The position numbers and the translations under genes are program-made. A model generated the notes under the pieces. That model saw nothing but the letters and a program-made list of their open reading frames with translations. It had not been told where the DNA came from and ran no database searches. DNA of 64,000 nt, taken from assembly GCA_027924025.1 (NCBI GenBank), contig AP026970.1, positions 642,501 to 706,500 of the forward strand, read 5' to 3'. This DNA comes from Comamonadaceae bacterium OS-4. GTDB lineage: Bacteria; Pseudomonadota; Gammaproteobacteria; Burkholderiales; Burkholderiaceae_C. Shown here one piece after another: positions 11,177-22,493 of this stretch. Positions within the stretch are counted from its first letter, which is position 1. Each line of letters opens with the position of its first letter.

Positions 11177-12148
11177 ATGCATCCGCTGCTGCGCTTTACG
11201 CTCGATCTTTTTGGGCCTTTTGAGGCTCCTGCGCAGGTAAATACTGCGCCTATAGCTCCTAAAAGAGTAGCAAAAAGACGCTCGCCCATCGCCGCCCCTG
11301 ATCCGGTGGCCGGGGTAGTGACGGGGGCAGTCCCTGCGGCGCAGGGGCCCTTCGAGCCCGGTCAGCCGATTGCCCAGGCTATTCAGGCCGTCCACTACAG
11401 CCACCCCCAGGCCAGTCGCGAGGTGCGGCTGGACGGTGCGGTAGTGCGCTACGCCTTTGCCCGTGGCAAGCGCCGAACCATCGGTTTCTCGGTAGGGCCG
11501 GATGGCTTGGCGGTGCGGGCACCCCGCTGGACGCCGCTGTATGAAGTAGACGCTGCTTTGCAAGAAAAGGCCGAGTGGATCCTGCGCAAACTGCGCGAAA
11601 CCCGCGAACGCACCAGTCGCCAGCAAGAAGCGCAAATTGAATGGGCGCAGGGCGCCGAGTTTCCCTACCTCGGCGCGCCGGTGCGCATTGCGCTGGATTC
11701 TGCACATGCGTTCACCGCCAAAGGCGCTGCGCTAGATGCGCAGGCAGACGACGCGGGTGTGCGCAGCCTGCGGATTGCTTTGCCGCAAACTGCCACCGCG
11801 GCGCAAATCCGCGATGCGGTGCAGGCCTGGCTGATGCGCGAGGCCAAGGTCTTGTTTCTGCAGCGTCTGGAGCACTTTGCGCCGCAGTTGCAAGTGCAGT
11901 GGAAGAAGCTGAGCCTGAGCAATGCGGGTACCCGATGGGGCAGTGCCAAAAGCGATGGCTCCATTCGCCTCAATTGGCGCTTGATTCATTTCCGCCTGCC
12001 GGTCATCGACTACGTGGTGGCCCACGAGTTGAGCCATTTGCGGGTGATGGACCACAGCCCCCGCTTCTGGGACACGGTACGTACCGTGGTGCCTGATTAC
12101 GCTGAGCTACGTCACAGCCTCAAGGACCCGGCGATCCCGAAGTGGTAA
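11177..12148 (+). CDS. YgjP-like M48/SprT-type metal-dependent hydrolase
   Basis: The 323-aa protein matches the YgjP family (DUF45). The zinc site is in VVAHELSHLRVMDHSPRFW, with His283, Glu284 and His287 of HExxH and a downstream His. The NAGTRWGSAKSDGSIRLNWRL stretch is family typical. The N-terminal ~80 residues are low-complexity and longer than in many homologues. They include an AT-rich repeat copy (family D, 11246-11272) encoding APIAPKRVA, with codons unlike the surrounding GC-rich sequence. The natural substrate is unknown. Confidence 0.85.
   Translation: MHPLLRFTLDLFGPFEAPAQVNTAPIAPKRVAKRRSPIAAPDPVAGVVTGAVPAAQGPFEPGQPIAQAIQAVHYSHPQASREVRLDGAVVRYAFARGKRRTIGFSVGPDGLAVRAPRWTPLYEVDAALQEKAEWILRKLRETRERTSRQQEAQIEWAQGAEFPYLGAPVRIALDSAHAFTAKGAALDAQADDAGVRSLRIALPQTATAAQIRDAVQAWLMREAKVLFLQRLEHFAPQLQVQWKKLSLSNAGTRWGSAKSDGSIRLNWRLIHFRLPVIDYVVAHELSHLRVMDHSPRFWDTVRTVVPDYAELRHSLKDPAIPKW
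11246..11272 (+). repeat. AT-rich intragenic repeat, family D copy 1
   Basis: The 27-nt segment shares the pattern GCGCC..TAGCTCCT.AAA....TAGCA with the copies at 38248, 43150 and 57064. It is read in the same phase as those copies, here giving APIAPKRVA. It stands out from its GC-rich surroundings. Confidence 0.55.
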
Positions 12149-12615
12149 TGGAACAGATCACGCTTACTTTCGATCGTGTCTTTGATCTGCATCGATATGA
12201 GCAGGCGCGATACACTGATCGTTGCACTTTATTTAGTTTTGAATCTGAGGGTAGAAATCGCTATTCCGTATGTGTGCCGGGACACCCCCCGATCACGGCA
12301 GGTGTGACGATAACAGCCTTGCTGCGTGAGTCCGGCAATTGGCAAACGCTAATCGGTTGGGTTGATCACAGCAGCGGGACTGTTTGGGCCGATTCTTTTT
12401 TTTCACCTTTTGCCAAGTCTATTTTTGCCCTCATCTTCGCCATCGTGATGGTGGCTACTTCGCGCGTCGAATCCCCGGGAGGTTTCCACTTGGGGTGGTC
12501 TATTGGCGCTCTGGCTTTTGGCGCGGGATTCGTGGTGCAGCTTAGCCAAGGAGTACGGCGAGTACGTGAATACCGAGCACTCGAAGCCGTAGCTGCAAAG
12601 CTACAGGTGGTGTAG
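12148..12615 (+). CDS. Small membrane protein of unknown function
   Basis: The 155-aa protein starts at an ATG that shares one base with the upstream TAA (TAATG), so it is probably translationally coupled; a GTG two codons earlier is the alternative. The first ~85 residues are soluble, followed by two membrane segments (about 93-112 and 118-137) and a basic C-terminus. I do not recognise the family. Base composition is more AT-rich than in the flanking genes, hinting at relaxed constraint or acquisition. Confidence 0.65.
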   Translation: MEQITLTFDRVFDLHRYEQARYTDRCTLFSFESEGRNRYSVCVPGHPPITAGVTITALLRESGNWQTLIGWVDHSSGTVWADSFFSPFAKSIFALIFAIVMVATSRVESPGGFHLGWSIGALAFGAGFVVQLSQGVRRVREYRALEAVAAKLQVV

Positions 12616-12691
12616 GGCCCTCCTGCGTATTCCCCTTTGTACTGGCGTAGGACATTCATCGTCGCATGGCATACCAACATGCGGGCGAGTC

Positions 12692-13903
12692 CTAGCCCAT
12701 GTGGATAGGTTTTTTGTCGCGGCGCCCAATCAGAATCACCGCTCCGCCCATCAGTGCCATTCCCACGACGAGCACGGTGATGACGCCCCGCGCATCCGCA
12801 CCTTGTGCGCCCACACCCACCGCCAGTCCGGCAAGGGGTTGGGTGAGGTTGTTGAGCAGCACGACCACGCCACTAGTTTTGCCGAAGTCCTGCGGAGGAA
12901 TGATGCGCTGGCGACCGGCGCGGATGTAGACGCTGAACATCTTGTCAAACCCGATCACCAGCAAGAAACCCAGAGCATAGACCAGGGGGTGCACGGCCCA
13001 CGCCGTCATCAGCCCACCCACTAGCAGCAGGGTGTAGGACCACACCCCCAAAGCATGCCCGCGCCAATGGACACGCGCCACCCAGGCCAGCACCAACACC
13101 GTGACTACCGCGCCCGCAGTCTGCAGCTGCGCATAGCGTGCGTCGCTCTGGCCCAGTAGTCCTGTGACCATGGCCGCTGCGGTGGCTTGGGTCACGCCCA
13201 CCACCAAATTGACCCCGGCAGCCAAGGCGATCAGGGGCTTGAGGCCGGGCAAGCGGGCGATGTGATGGAGCGCAATGCGCAGGGGTGTCCACCAACTTTC
13301 GCCTGACGCATTTCGGCCTTGCGGTAAATCACCGGTGTGATGACGCTGCCACCAAGCGAGCCCGGCATCGGCCACGATGAAGAGCAAAGCGCTGCAACCC
13401 AGCACCCCTTGCCATGGCCATACAGCAAGAGCAGCGGCGGCGACCACGGGCCCGGCCACCATGCCGAGCTGGTCGGCGATCTGCGCATGGGCCAGTACCC
13501 GCTCAAAGCGTTCACCGGGAAAGATGTGGGGCAATAGCACCTCACGCGCCATCACCCCCTGGGTGGTGAACACACCGCAGGCGGCGGACACCAGCACCAG
13601 CGCAACCAGTGCGGGCTGGCCCTCCAGCGCAAAGCCCGCCGCCAGGCCGGCCATGCAGCTTAGCGCGCGGAGGGCCTGACTTTGGCGCAGCAGGCGCATG
13701 GGGGGATGCCGGTCGCTCAGTACTCCGCAAATGGGAAAGGCGACAAAACGGGTGAGCGTTTCCACAAAAAAGGCAATGCCGGTCCAAGACGCGCTGCCCG
13801 TCTGCTGGTACACCACCAGCGGCACCAGAAACAGCAAAACCTGGTCCGCCAATCGGGAAAGCAACAGGGAGCCGTAGAAACTGAGGTGGTGTGCGCGCGC
13901 CAT
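12692..13903 (-). CDS. MFS transporter, probable exporter
   Basis: The 403-aa protein has about 12 hydrophobic segments and the cytoplasmic-loop motif GVLSDRHPPMRLLRQSQ after segment 2, as in major facilitator exporters of the EntS-like type. The substrate is unknown. It diverges from liuR and its upstream region carries the LiuR-type palindrome at 14001-14022, about 98 bp before its start, so LiuR control of this transporter is plausible. It converges on the small membrane protein gene with 76 bp between. Confidence 0.82.
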   Translation of the reverse strand: MARAHHLSFYGSLLLSRLADQVLLFLVPLVVYQQTGSASWTGIAFFVETLTRFVAFPICGVLSDRHPPMRLLRQSQALRALSCMAGLAAGFALEGQPALVALVLVSAACGVFTTQGVMAREVLLPHIFPGERFERVLAHAQIADQLGMVAGPVVAAAALAVWPWQGVLGCSALLFIVADAGLAWWQRHHTGDLPQGRNASGESWWTPLRIALHHIARLPGLKPLIALAAGVNLVVGVTQATAAAMVTGLLGQSDARYAQLQTAGAVVTVLVLAWVARVHWRGHALGVWSYTLLLVGGLMTAWAVHPLVYALGFLLVIGFDKMFSVYIRAGRQRIIPPQDFGKTSGVVVLLNNLTQPLAGLAVGVGAQGADARGVITVLVVGMALMGGAVILIGRRDKKPIHMG

Positions 13904-14000
13904 GGCTGCACTCTAGCGCGCCGGAAGCCGCCCGTAGGCCGCGGGCGGGGCAGGAGAGCCGCGTTCTGGTTTAGTAACCCGCTTTTCTTTTGATTCATAA

Positions 14001-14022
14001 TTGACGTTTACGTAAACGTCAA
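14001..14022. promoter_or_regulatory. Probable LiuR operator (22-bp perfect palindrome)
   Basis: A perfect inverted repeat with half-site TTGACGTTTAC lies between the MFS gene and liuR. The same palindrome, extended by one base on each side, occurs upstream of the thiolase gene at 28001-28024. LiuR, a MerR-type regulator, binds palindromes of this ACGT-rich kind in proteobacteria, and its gene starts 55 bp downstream. Autoregulation is inferred. Confidence 0.8.
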
Positions 14023-14077
14023 CTTTGCGCGGCTACGCGAAGCCTTTGTCCTTGCCACCACCCGCCACGAACGAACC

Positions 14078-14539
14078 ATGAGCACCACCTACAGCATCAG
14101 CGATCTGGCCAGAGAGTTTGACCTGACCACCCGGGCCATCCGCTTCTACGAAGACTTGGGGCTTTTGCAGCCGGAGCGTACCGGCCCCGGCGGTCGCAAC
14201 CGGGTGTATAGCGGGCGTGATCGTACCCGCCTCAAGCTCACCTTGCGGGCCAAGCGCCTGGGCCTGAGCCTGACGGAGGCCAAAGACATCATTGAGATGT
14301 ACGACAGCCCCCGCGACACCGGCGCCCAGCTCCAGAAGTTTCTGGACGTGTTGGCCGCCCACCGCAAACAGGTGGAAGAGCAAATGGCCGACCTGCAAGC
14401 CAACCTGGACGAGATCAAGGTGCACCAGCGTGAGGCCAAGGCCTTGCTCGCCAAGAGTGAACTCAAGATCAGCAAACCGGTCGCCAAGGCCCTAGCTACC
14501 AAGCCCGCAGCCAAAGCGGTCGGCAAGAAGGCGGCATAA
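14078..14539 (+). CDS. liuR: MerR-family regulator LiuR of leucine/isovalerate catabolism
   Basis: The 153-aa regulator has an N-terminal MerR winged helix (YSISDLAREFDLTTRAIRFYEDLGLL) followed by the wing R..N..RVY.. and a coiled-coil dimerisation helix around residues 85-125. The C-terminus is Lys/Ala-rich. Adjacency to isovaleryl-CoA dehydrogenase and the 22-bp palindrome just upstream identify it as LiuR, a repressor of branched-chain amino acid degradation genes. It lacks the metal-binding cysteines of metal-sensing MerR proteins, which fits a CoA-ester or related ligand. Confidence 0.88.
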   Translation: MSTTYSISDLAREFDLTTRAIRFYEDLGLLQPERTGPGGRNRVYSGRDRTRLKLTLRAKRLGLSLTEAKDIIEMYDSPRDTGAQLQKFLDVLAAHRKQVEEQMADLQANLDEIKVHQREAKALLAKSELKISKPVAKALATKPAAKAVGKKAA

Positions 14540-14605
14540 GGGCTGCATAGAGGCCCTGCGCGTCACTGCGCTTTCACACAGACACACTACAACGAGGAGA
14601 CCACC

Positions 14606-15787
14606 ATGAGCAACCTGCCCGGACTGAACTACCAACTCGGCGAAGACATTGACGCCCTGCGCGATGCCGTGCGCGAGTTCGCCCAAGCCGAAATCGCCCC
14701 CCGTGCCGCTGAGATCGACCGCACTGACCAATTTCCCATGGACCTGTGGCGCAAGATGGGCGACCTGGGTGTGCTCGGCATCACCGTGGGCGAGGAATAT
14801 GGTGGCGCCAACATGGGCTACCTTGCCCACATGGTGGCCATGGAAGAAATCAGCCGTGCCAGCGCCTCGGTGGGCCTGAGCTATGGTGCGCACAGCAACC
14901 TGTGCGTGAACCAGATCAAGCGCAACGGCACACCCGAGCAGCGCGCCAAGTACCTGCCCAAACTCATCACCGGCGAGCACGTGGGTGCCTTGGCCATGAG
15001 TGAGCCCGGCGCCGGCAGCGATGTGCTGAGCATGAAGCTCAAGGCCGAAGACAAAGGCGGCTACTACCTGCTCAACGGCAACAAGATGTGGATCACCAAC
15101 GGCCCGGATGCTGATACCTTGGTGGTCTATGGCAAGAGCGAGCCCGAGCTGGGCGCGCGTGGAGTGACCGCTTTCCTGATCGAAAAGTCTATGCCCGGCT
15201 TCAGCATCGCGCAAAAGCTGGACAAACTGGGCATGCGCGGCAGCCACACCGGCGAGCTGGTGTTCAACAACGTGGAAGTGCCGTTGGCCAACGTGCTGGG
15301 GCAGGTCAATGGCGGCGCTAAGGTGCTGATGAGCGGCTTGGACTACGAGCGCGCGGTGCTCTCCGGCGGGCCGCTGGGCATCATGCAGTCTGTGATGGAC
15401 AACGTGATCCCTTACATCCACGATCGCAAGCAGTTCGGCCAGAGCATCGGCGAGTTCCAGCTCATTCAGGGCAAGGTGGCCGACATGTACACCGTGCTCC
15501 AGGCGGGCCGGGCCTTCGCCTACACCGTGGCCAAGAACCTGGACTTGCTGGGCGCGGAGCATGTGCGCCAGGTCCGCAAGGATTGCGCTTCCGTGATTTT
15601 GTGGACGGCCGAGAAGGCCACCTGGATGGCGGGCGAGGGCGTGCAGATTTTCGGTGGTAACGGCTACATCAACGAGTACCCGCTGGGGCGCTTGTGGCGC
15701 GATGCCAAGTTGTATGAAATCGGGGCGGGTACCAGCGAGATCCGCCGCATGCTCATCGGACGGGAGCTGTTCGCTGAGACAATGTAG
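14606..15787 (+). CDS. liuA: Isovaleryl-CoA dehydrogenase
   Basis: This FAD enzyme oxidises isovaleryl-CoA to 3-methylcrotonyl-CoA in leucine breakdown. The 393-aa protein shows acyl-CoA dehydrogenase signatures ([35 protein letters not shown]) and a C-terminal [19 protein letters not shown]. The likely catalytic base is Glu248 in GLDYERAVL; isovaleryl-CoA dehydrogenases place it here rather than in the C-terminal position used by other family members. A strong GAGGAG ribosome site precedes the ATG. It follows liuR by 66 bp. Confidence 0.95.
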   Translation: MSNLPGLNYQLGEDIDALRDAVREFAQAEIAPRAAEIDRTDQFPMDLWRKMGDLGVLGITVGEEYGGANMGYLAHMVAMEEISRASASVGLSYGAHSNLCVNQIKRNGTPEQRAKYLPKLITGEHVGALAMSEPGAGSDVLSMKLKAEDKGGYYLLNGNKMWITNGPDADTLVVYGKSEPELGARGVTAFLIEKSMPGFSIAQKLDKLGMRGSHTGELVFNNVEVPLANVLGQVNGGAKVLMSGLDYERAVLSGGPLGIMQSVMDNVIPYIHDRKQFGQSIGEFQLIQGKVADMYTVLQAGRAFAYTVAKNLDLLGAEHVRQVRKDCASVILWTAEKATWMAGEGVQIFGGNGYINEYPLGRLWRDAKLYEIGAGTSEIRRMLIGRELFAETM

Positions 15788-15792
15788 GGGCT

Positions 15793-17796
15793 ATGAAACA
15801 TGCCATTGCCCCTACCCTGACATCCACACTCCACGGCATCCTGCGCGGCCTGATGCGCGCCTGGGTGCTCATCGTGCCACTGGTGGTGGCTTTGAGTGTG
15901 ATCCGGTGGGGGCAACTGGCGTACTTCTGGCCGCAGGGCTACCAAGCCAGTAGCAGCGACCTTGCCACCGTGGCGCTGCAGGGCTTCCGCTTCGACCTCA
16001 AGGTCAGCGCGATTGCCGCCTTCTTGCTGTTGCTGGTGCTCCCCTGGGTGTCGGGCCCGGTGTACCGGCGGCTGGTAACCGGGCTGGTTTGCCTTTTTGT
16101 GTTTCTCGGGTTTATCAACCTGCACTATTTCGGGTTCTACAAAACCCCGATCGATTCGGTCATCTTCGGTTTGTTTGAGGATGACACCGCCGCCGTGTTG
16201 CAGACCATCTGGCACGATTTTCCGGTGGTCGGGACCCTCTTGGCAGTCGCGGCTACCGCGCTGCTGGGGCTGGTGATTCACCGCCAGGTTGTGCACTGGG
16301 TGCAGCCCGATACGGTGCTGCAAAAGCGCGCTGTCACTTTGCGCATATTGGCGGTGGTGCTGGCCTTGTTCGCCTTGCTGTTTGCAGGCAAGGGCACCCT
16401 TCGCCAGATGGCATTGCAGCGCCAGCATTTGACGGTGACCACCTCCCAATTTCTGAACGACATGGTGCCCAACGGCGTCATCGCGCTCAAATACGCGTGG
16501 GACAACCGCCGCCAATCGCAAAACCTGTCAGACCCGCTGGTGGGCCTGAAGGCCTTGGGCTTTGACTCGCCACAGGCCGCAGCCCAGGTGCTGGGCCTGC
16601 CCCATGCCACCGAGGCCGAGGTGCGTGATGCCCTTTATCGCCACGAGCCGCTGGCCGCCGGCACCCCCAAAAAGAACCTGGTGTTCTTCTTGATGGAGTC
16701 GTGGAGCGCGGAGCCCATGCTCTACCAAAGCCCCACATTCGACGTGCTGGGCCGCATGGCCCCCACGCTGGACAAGGCCTGCCATTTCAGCAACTTCGAG
16801 TCGGCACAGCCCGGCACCCACCCGTCGCTGGAGGCTATTTTGTTTTCGAGCCCGATCACACCGCTCACCATGGGCGATGCCGGTCGCAAGCCCCTGCCCT
16901 GGGGTGTGGCGCAGGTGGCCAAGCAGGCCGGGTATGACACCCTGTTTGTCACCTCGGCCCGCTCCGGCTGGCGCGACCTGAACCGGGTGCTCAAGGTGCA
17001 GGGTTTTGACGAAGTCATTGACGCCAACAACCTCAAGGCCGATTACCCGGATGCAACCATCGGGCTCTGGGGCGTGTGGGATAGCTATGTTTACCGCTAC
17101 CTCGAAAAGCGCATGGCCGCCCAGCCCAAAGACCGGCCTTTGTTTGTGTTTGTGCTCACCGCGACCAACCACCCGCCCTACGACTTGCCTGCCGACTATC
17201 AAAAAGTGTCCTTGGACATGTCCCAGTGGAAGGGCGAAACCAGCGAAGCCACCCTGGTGCCCAATCTCCACACCTACCGCTATGCGCACGATTTGTTGGG
17301 CGCCTTCGTGCAGCAGGTGCAAAGCGGCCCGCTGAAAGACTCCACCTTGATCGCCGCCACCGGCGACCACAATGTGCGGTCCTTCGGCGTGTACGCCGAG
17401 CCCAGCCGCCGCTACCTGATGCGGCAGGTGCCGTTTGTGATCTGGGGCCCGCAGCTGCGCTGCGGCCAGCAGCTGACCCAGCCAGCCAGCCACCGGGACA
17501 TGTTCAACACGCTGTTTCCGCTAGCCGGTATTGAGGGCAACTACATCAACGCCGGGCGCAACCTGCTCAAAGACGTGCCCGCACAACCCGACCCTATGAA
17601 CACGCCGCGCGGCCTTTTCTTCACCGGTGAGGCACGCAATGCCCAAGGCATGTGGCAGCTCGGTAACCCCAAGTCGTTTGTATGTACCGCGGCCCGACCG
17701 CCGCAGAGCTGCGAGTTCAATGCACAAGACGATTTGCAGGAACGTGCCCGTTACGCACTCCTCGATTGGAATGTGCGCATCTCTCTTCAGAAATAA
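15793..17796 (+). CDS. LTA synthase-like membrane sulfatase/phosphoglycerol transferase
   Basis: The 667-aa protein has an N-terminal block of about five membrane segments (residues ~20-190) and a large periplasmic alkaline-phosphatase-fold domain from about residue 290. The domain start FFLMESWSAEP and the probable nucleophile threonine in SAQPGTHPSLEAILFSS fit the LTA-synthase/OpgB group, which transfer phosphoglycerol or phosphoethanolamine. GDHNVR near the end is a metal-ligand motif. In Gram-negatives the acceptor could be periplasmic glucans or LPS; it is not resolvable here. It starts 5 bp after liuA. Confidence 0.82.
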   Translation: MKHAIAPTLTSTLHGILRGLMRAWVLIVPLVVALSVIRWGQLAYFWPQGYQASSSDLATVALQGFRFDLKVSAIAAFLLLLVLPWVSGPVYRRLVTGLVCLFVFLGFINLHYFGFYKTPIDSVIFGLFEDDTAAVLQTIWHDFPVVGTLLAVAATALLGLVIHRQVVHWVQPDTVLQKRAVTLRILAVVLALFALLFAGKGTLRQMALQRQHLTVTTSQFLNDMVPNGVIALKYAWDNRRQSQNLSDPLVGLKALGFDSPQAAAQVLGLPHATEAEVRDALYRHEPLAAGTPKKNLVFFLMESWSAEPMLYQSPTFDVLGRMAPTLDKACHFSNFESAQPGTHPSLEAILFSSPITPLTMGDAGRKPLPWGVAQVAKQAGYDTLFVTSARSGWRDLNRVLKVQGFDEVIDANNLKADYPDATIGLWGVWDSYVYRYLEKRMAAQPKDRPLFVFVLTATNHPPYDLPADYQKVSLDMSQWKGETSEATLVPNLHTYRYAHDLLGAFVQQVQSGPLKDSTLIAATGDHNVRSFGVYAEPSRRYLMRQVPFVIWGPQLRCGQQLTQPASHRDMFNTLFPLAGIEGNYINAGRNLLKDVPAQPDPMNTPRGLFFTGEARNAQGMWQLGNPKSFVCTAARPPQSCEFNAQDDLQERARYALLDWNVRISLQK

Positions 17797-17804
17797 TCAG
17801 GGCT

Positions 17805-18470
17805 ATGACAGACAAACTCAACGACCTTTTCTCCCGCAACCGCGCATGGGCCGCGGAGATGGAGCGTACCCGCCCCGGCTTTTTCACCGGGCTGGCCAAC
17901 CAGCAAAAACCCAAGTACATGTGGATCGGTTGCTCCGACAGCCGGGTCCCCGCCAACGAAATCATCGGCCTGGCACCGGGTGAAATTTTTGTGCACCGTA
18001 ACGTAGCCAATGTGGTGGTGCATTCGGATCTCAATGCGCTGTCCACCATTCAGTTCGCGGTAGAGCGTCTCAAGGTCAAGCATGTGATGGTCGTGGGCCA
18101 CTACGGCTGCTCGGGCGTGCAAGCGGCACTCGAAGGCGCCCGCATCGGCTTGGCCGACAACTGGCTGCGTCATATCCAGGACGTGCGGGACCGCCACCGC
18201 GACATTCTGGATGCCATCCCCGATCACGGCAAAGCCGCAGGCTTGTGCGAGCTCAATGTGATCGAACAGGTGATCAACGTCGCGCAAAGCACCGTGCTGC
18301 AAGACGCCTGGGCCGCTGGGCAGGAAGTGACGCTGCACGGCTGGGTGTACGGCGTGCACGACGGCCTGGTGCAAGACCTGCACATGACAGTGGGCCGCGA
18401 GGACAACCTCGATGCGCTGTACCGCGAAGCCATTTCCGGTGTGCGGCTCATGCCCCGCCACCCTCGTTAA
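17805..18470 (+). CDS. can: Beta-class carbonic anhydrase
   Basis: The enzyme interconverts CO2 and bicarbonate in the cytoplasm. The 221-aa length matches E. coli Can (220). The zinc ligands are visible: Cys43 and the Asp45/Arg47 dyad in MWIGCSDSRVP, then His99 and Cys102 in VVGHYGCSGVQ. The ATG at 17805, 8 bp after the sulfatase gene, gives MTDKLNDLFSRN as in homologues; longer upstream frames overlap the previous gene and are rejected. Confidence 0.96.
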   Translation: MTDKLNDLFSRNRAWAAEMERTRPGFFTGLANQQKPKYMWIGCSDSRVPANEIIGLAPGEIFVHRNVANVVVHSDLNALSTIQFAVERLKVKHVMVVGHYGCSGVQAALEGARIGLADNWLRHIQDVRDRHRDILDAIPDHGKAAGLCELNVIEQVINVAQSTVLQDAWAAGQEVTLHGWVYGVHDGLVQDLHMTVGREDNLDALYREAISGVRLMPRHPR

Positions 18471-18503
18471 GCATCAAAAAGGCCTGTGGCGCCCATGGAA
18501 TAT

Positions 18504-18540
18504 GCGCGAGCAGCTATCAAAAATATAGTGAATCTCGCGC
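18504..18540. repeat. AT-rich repeat, family D copy 2, abutting the aceK start
   Basis: The 37-nt stretch begins GCGCGAGCAGCTATCAAAAA and ends CTCGCGC; the GCGCGAG/CTCGCGC ends are inverted. It shares AGCTATCAAAA and the GCGC-flanked layout with other family D copies. The next base is the A of the aceK ATG. Confidence 0.6.
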
Positions 18541-20367
18541 ATGTTTCCTACCCGGCTTGATTCCTCGGTTGCCTACGACATCGCGCGGGCGCTGCTCGAC
18601 GGCTTTAACCGCCACTACCAACTCTTCCGCACCGAGAGTGCGCGCGCCAAGCACCGGTTTGAAACCCGCGACTGGCATGGCCAGCAGCGCGCCCAGCGCG
18701 AGCGCATCGAGTTTTACGGCTTGCGGGTGCAAGAGTGTTCGCGCCGGCTGGAGCGCGAGTTCAAGGCCGGCGATCAGGGCGCCGAGGTGTGGCAGCAAAT
18801 CAAGCTGCATTACATCGGCCTGTTGGTGAATCACCACCAGCCGGAATTGGCCGAGACCTTTTTCAATTCGGTGACCACCAAAATCCTGCACCGCAGCTAC
18901 TTCCAGAACGATTTCATTTTCGTGCGGCCTGCAGTCAGCACCGAGTACATCGAAAACTTGGACGCACCGGGCGCCCGCTACCAACCTACTTACCGCTGCT
19001 ACTACCCCACGGTGGACGACGTGCAGGCCCAGCTGGTGCGCATGGTGCAGGACTTTGATCTGCGGGTGCCGTTTGAAGACCTGGAGCGCGATGCCCGCAG
19101 CGTGTTGGCGGTGATGACCCGGCAGTTGGGTGAGGCCAAGTTGCTCGCCAACTTTCAGGTTCAGGTACTCTCCAGCCTATTCTTCCGGAACAAGGGTGGC
19201 TACATCATCGGCAAGCTGATCAACGGCTACACCGAAGCCGGTTTTGCCCTGCCGGTGCTGCACAGCAAAGACGGCCAGCTGCGCATTGATGCGGCGCTGT
19301 TTGGTGAGGATGACCTGCTGCGCCTCTTCAGCTTTGCGCGGGCTTATTTCATGGTGGACATGGAAATCCCGAGCGCCTATGTGCAGTTTCTGCGCAGCAT
19401 GATGCCGCGCAAACCGCGCAACGAAATCTACAACGCGCTGGGACTGGCCAAGCAGGGCAAGACGCTCTTTTACCGTGACTTTTTGCACCACCTGCAGCAC
19501 AGCAGCGACAAATTTCGCATCGCAGCCGGCATCAAGGGCATGGTGATGCTGGTGTTTGACCTGCCCAGCTATCCCTATGTGTTCAAGGTCATCAAAGACT
19601 ACTTTCCGCACCAGAAAGACACGACCCGTGAGCAGGTGCGGGCCAAGTACCAGCTGGTCAAGCAGCACGACCGCGTGGGCCGCATGGCCGACACGCTGGA
19701 CTATGGCGATGTCGCTTTCCCGCACGACAGATTCAGCGATGAGCTGATCGCCGAGCTGCAGCAGTTTGCGCCCAGCCAGCTTGAAATCAGCGACCGCGAT
19801 GGCGATGGCCGCACCGAGGTCATCCTCAAGCATGTCTACATCGAGCGCCGCATGATCCCGCTCAATATGTACCTGCAAGAGGCGTTTGATGCGGGCGGTG
19901 CGGATCGAAACAACCTGAGCCCCGCGGCCCAGCGGGCACGGCACCAGATCGAGCGCTCGGTGATCGATTACGGATATGCGATCAAAGACATGGTGGCTGC
20001 CAACATCTTCCCTGGCGACATGCTCTGGAAGAACTTTGGCATCACCCGCAACAACAAGGTCGTGTTCTACGACTACGACGAAATCGAATACCTCACCGAT
20101 TGCAATTTCCGCAAAGTGCCCGAACCGCGCAACGAGGAAGAAGAAATGTCCGGTGAAGTCTGGTATGCCGTCGGCCCGCGCGATGTGTTCCCGGAAACCT
20201 TTGCCCCGTTTTTGCTGGGTAACCCAATCGTGCGTGAGGTCTTCATGCAGTATCACGCCAACCTGTTGGACCCCGCCTTTTGGCAAATGCAAAAGGAGCG
20301 GATTGCGGCAGGGTATGTGCACGATGTGTACCCGTATGAGAAAGACAAACGCTTCACTCGCCCGTGA
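18541..20367 (+). CDS. aceK: Isocitrate dehydrogenase kinase/phosphatase
   Basis: AceK reversibly phosphorylates isocitrate dehydrogenase to divert carbon into the glyoxylate bypass. The 608-aa protein has a characteristic regulatory N-terminal half and a kinase-like C-terminal half. The ATP-binding region is [20 protein letters not shown], followed by VFKVIKDYF, and [18 protein letters not shown] lies further on. No ace genes for isocitrate lyase or malate synthase are nearby. The ATG abuts an AT-rich repeat and has no clear Shine-Dalgarno sequence. Confidence 0.96.
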   Translation: MFPTRLDSSVAYDIARALLDGFNRHYQLFRTESARAKHRFETRDWHGQQRAQRERIEFYGLRVQECSRRLEREFKAGDQGAEVWQQIKLHYIGLLVNHHQPELAETFFNSVTTKILHRSYFQNDFIFVRPAVSTEYIENLDAPGARYQPTYRCYYPTVDDVQAQLVRMVQDFDLRVPFEDLERDARSVLAVMTRQLGEAKLLANFQVQVLSSLFFRNKGGYIIGKLINGYTEAGFALPVLHSKDGQLRIDAALFGEDDLLRLFSFARAYFMVDMEIPSAYVQFLRSMMPRKPRNEIYNALGLAKQGKTLFYRDFLHHLQHSSDKFRIAAGIKGMVMLVFDLPSYPYVFKVIKDYFPHQKDTTREQVRAKYQLVKQHDRVGRMADTLDYGDVAFPHDRFSDELIAELQQFAPSQLEISDRDGDGRTEVILKHVYIERRMIPLNMYLQEAFDAGGADRNNLSPAAQRARHQIERSVIDYGYAIKDMVAANIFPGDMLWKNFGITRNNKVVFYDYDEIEYLTDCNFRKVPEPRNEEEEMSGEVWYAVGPRDVFPETFAPFLLGNPIVREVFMQYHANLLDPAFWQMQKERIAAGYVHDVYPYEKDKRFTRP

Positions 20368-20383
20368 GTTTTTACTTTGTCGT

Positions 20384-20476
20384 ACACTCCGCGCTGCCCG
20401 GGGTGCGCAGTGGTTGCGCTGAGATGGATACCAAACCCGTGAACTTGATCTGGTTCATACCAGCGTAAGAAGTGCA
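20384..20476 (+). promoter_or_regulatory. TPP riboswitch (THI box)
   Basis: The leader holds the conserved thiamine-pyrophosphate aptamer elements: GCGCTGAGATGGATACC (P2/P3 junction) and ACCCGTGAACTTGATCTGG followed by TTCATACCAGCGTAAGAAG (P4/P5). The CACT/AGTG ends can close P1. It lies about 100 nt before the thiC GTG. A CCCCCG near 20484 can pair with CGGGGG near 20529 in the expression platform. TPP binding should repress the thi operon. Confidence 0.93.
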
Positions 20477-20562
20477 GAGCAGTGCCCCCGGCCGTGTGCC
20501 GTGCGGGCCGTGGCTCATTCCAAGTTTTCGGGGGCGTGTGTTTCTCTTTCTTCGGGCGTTAA

Positions 20563-22491
<1,929 letters not shown>

Positions 22492-22493
22492 CC

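Noticed and set aside
17682-17804. Upstream extension of the carbonic anhydrase frame
   Set aside because: It lies inside the preceding sulfatase gene; the family N-terminus starts at 17805.
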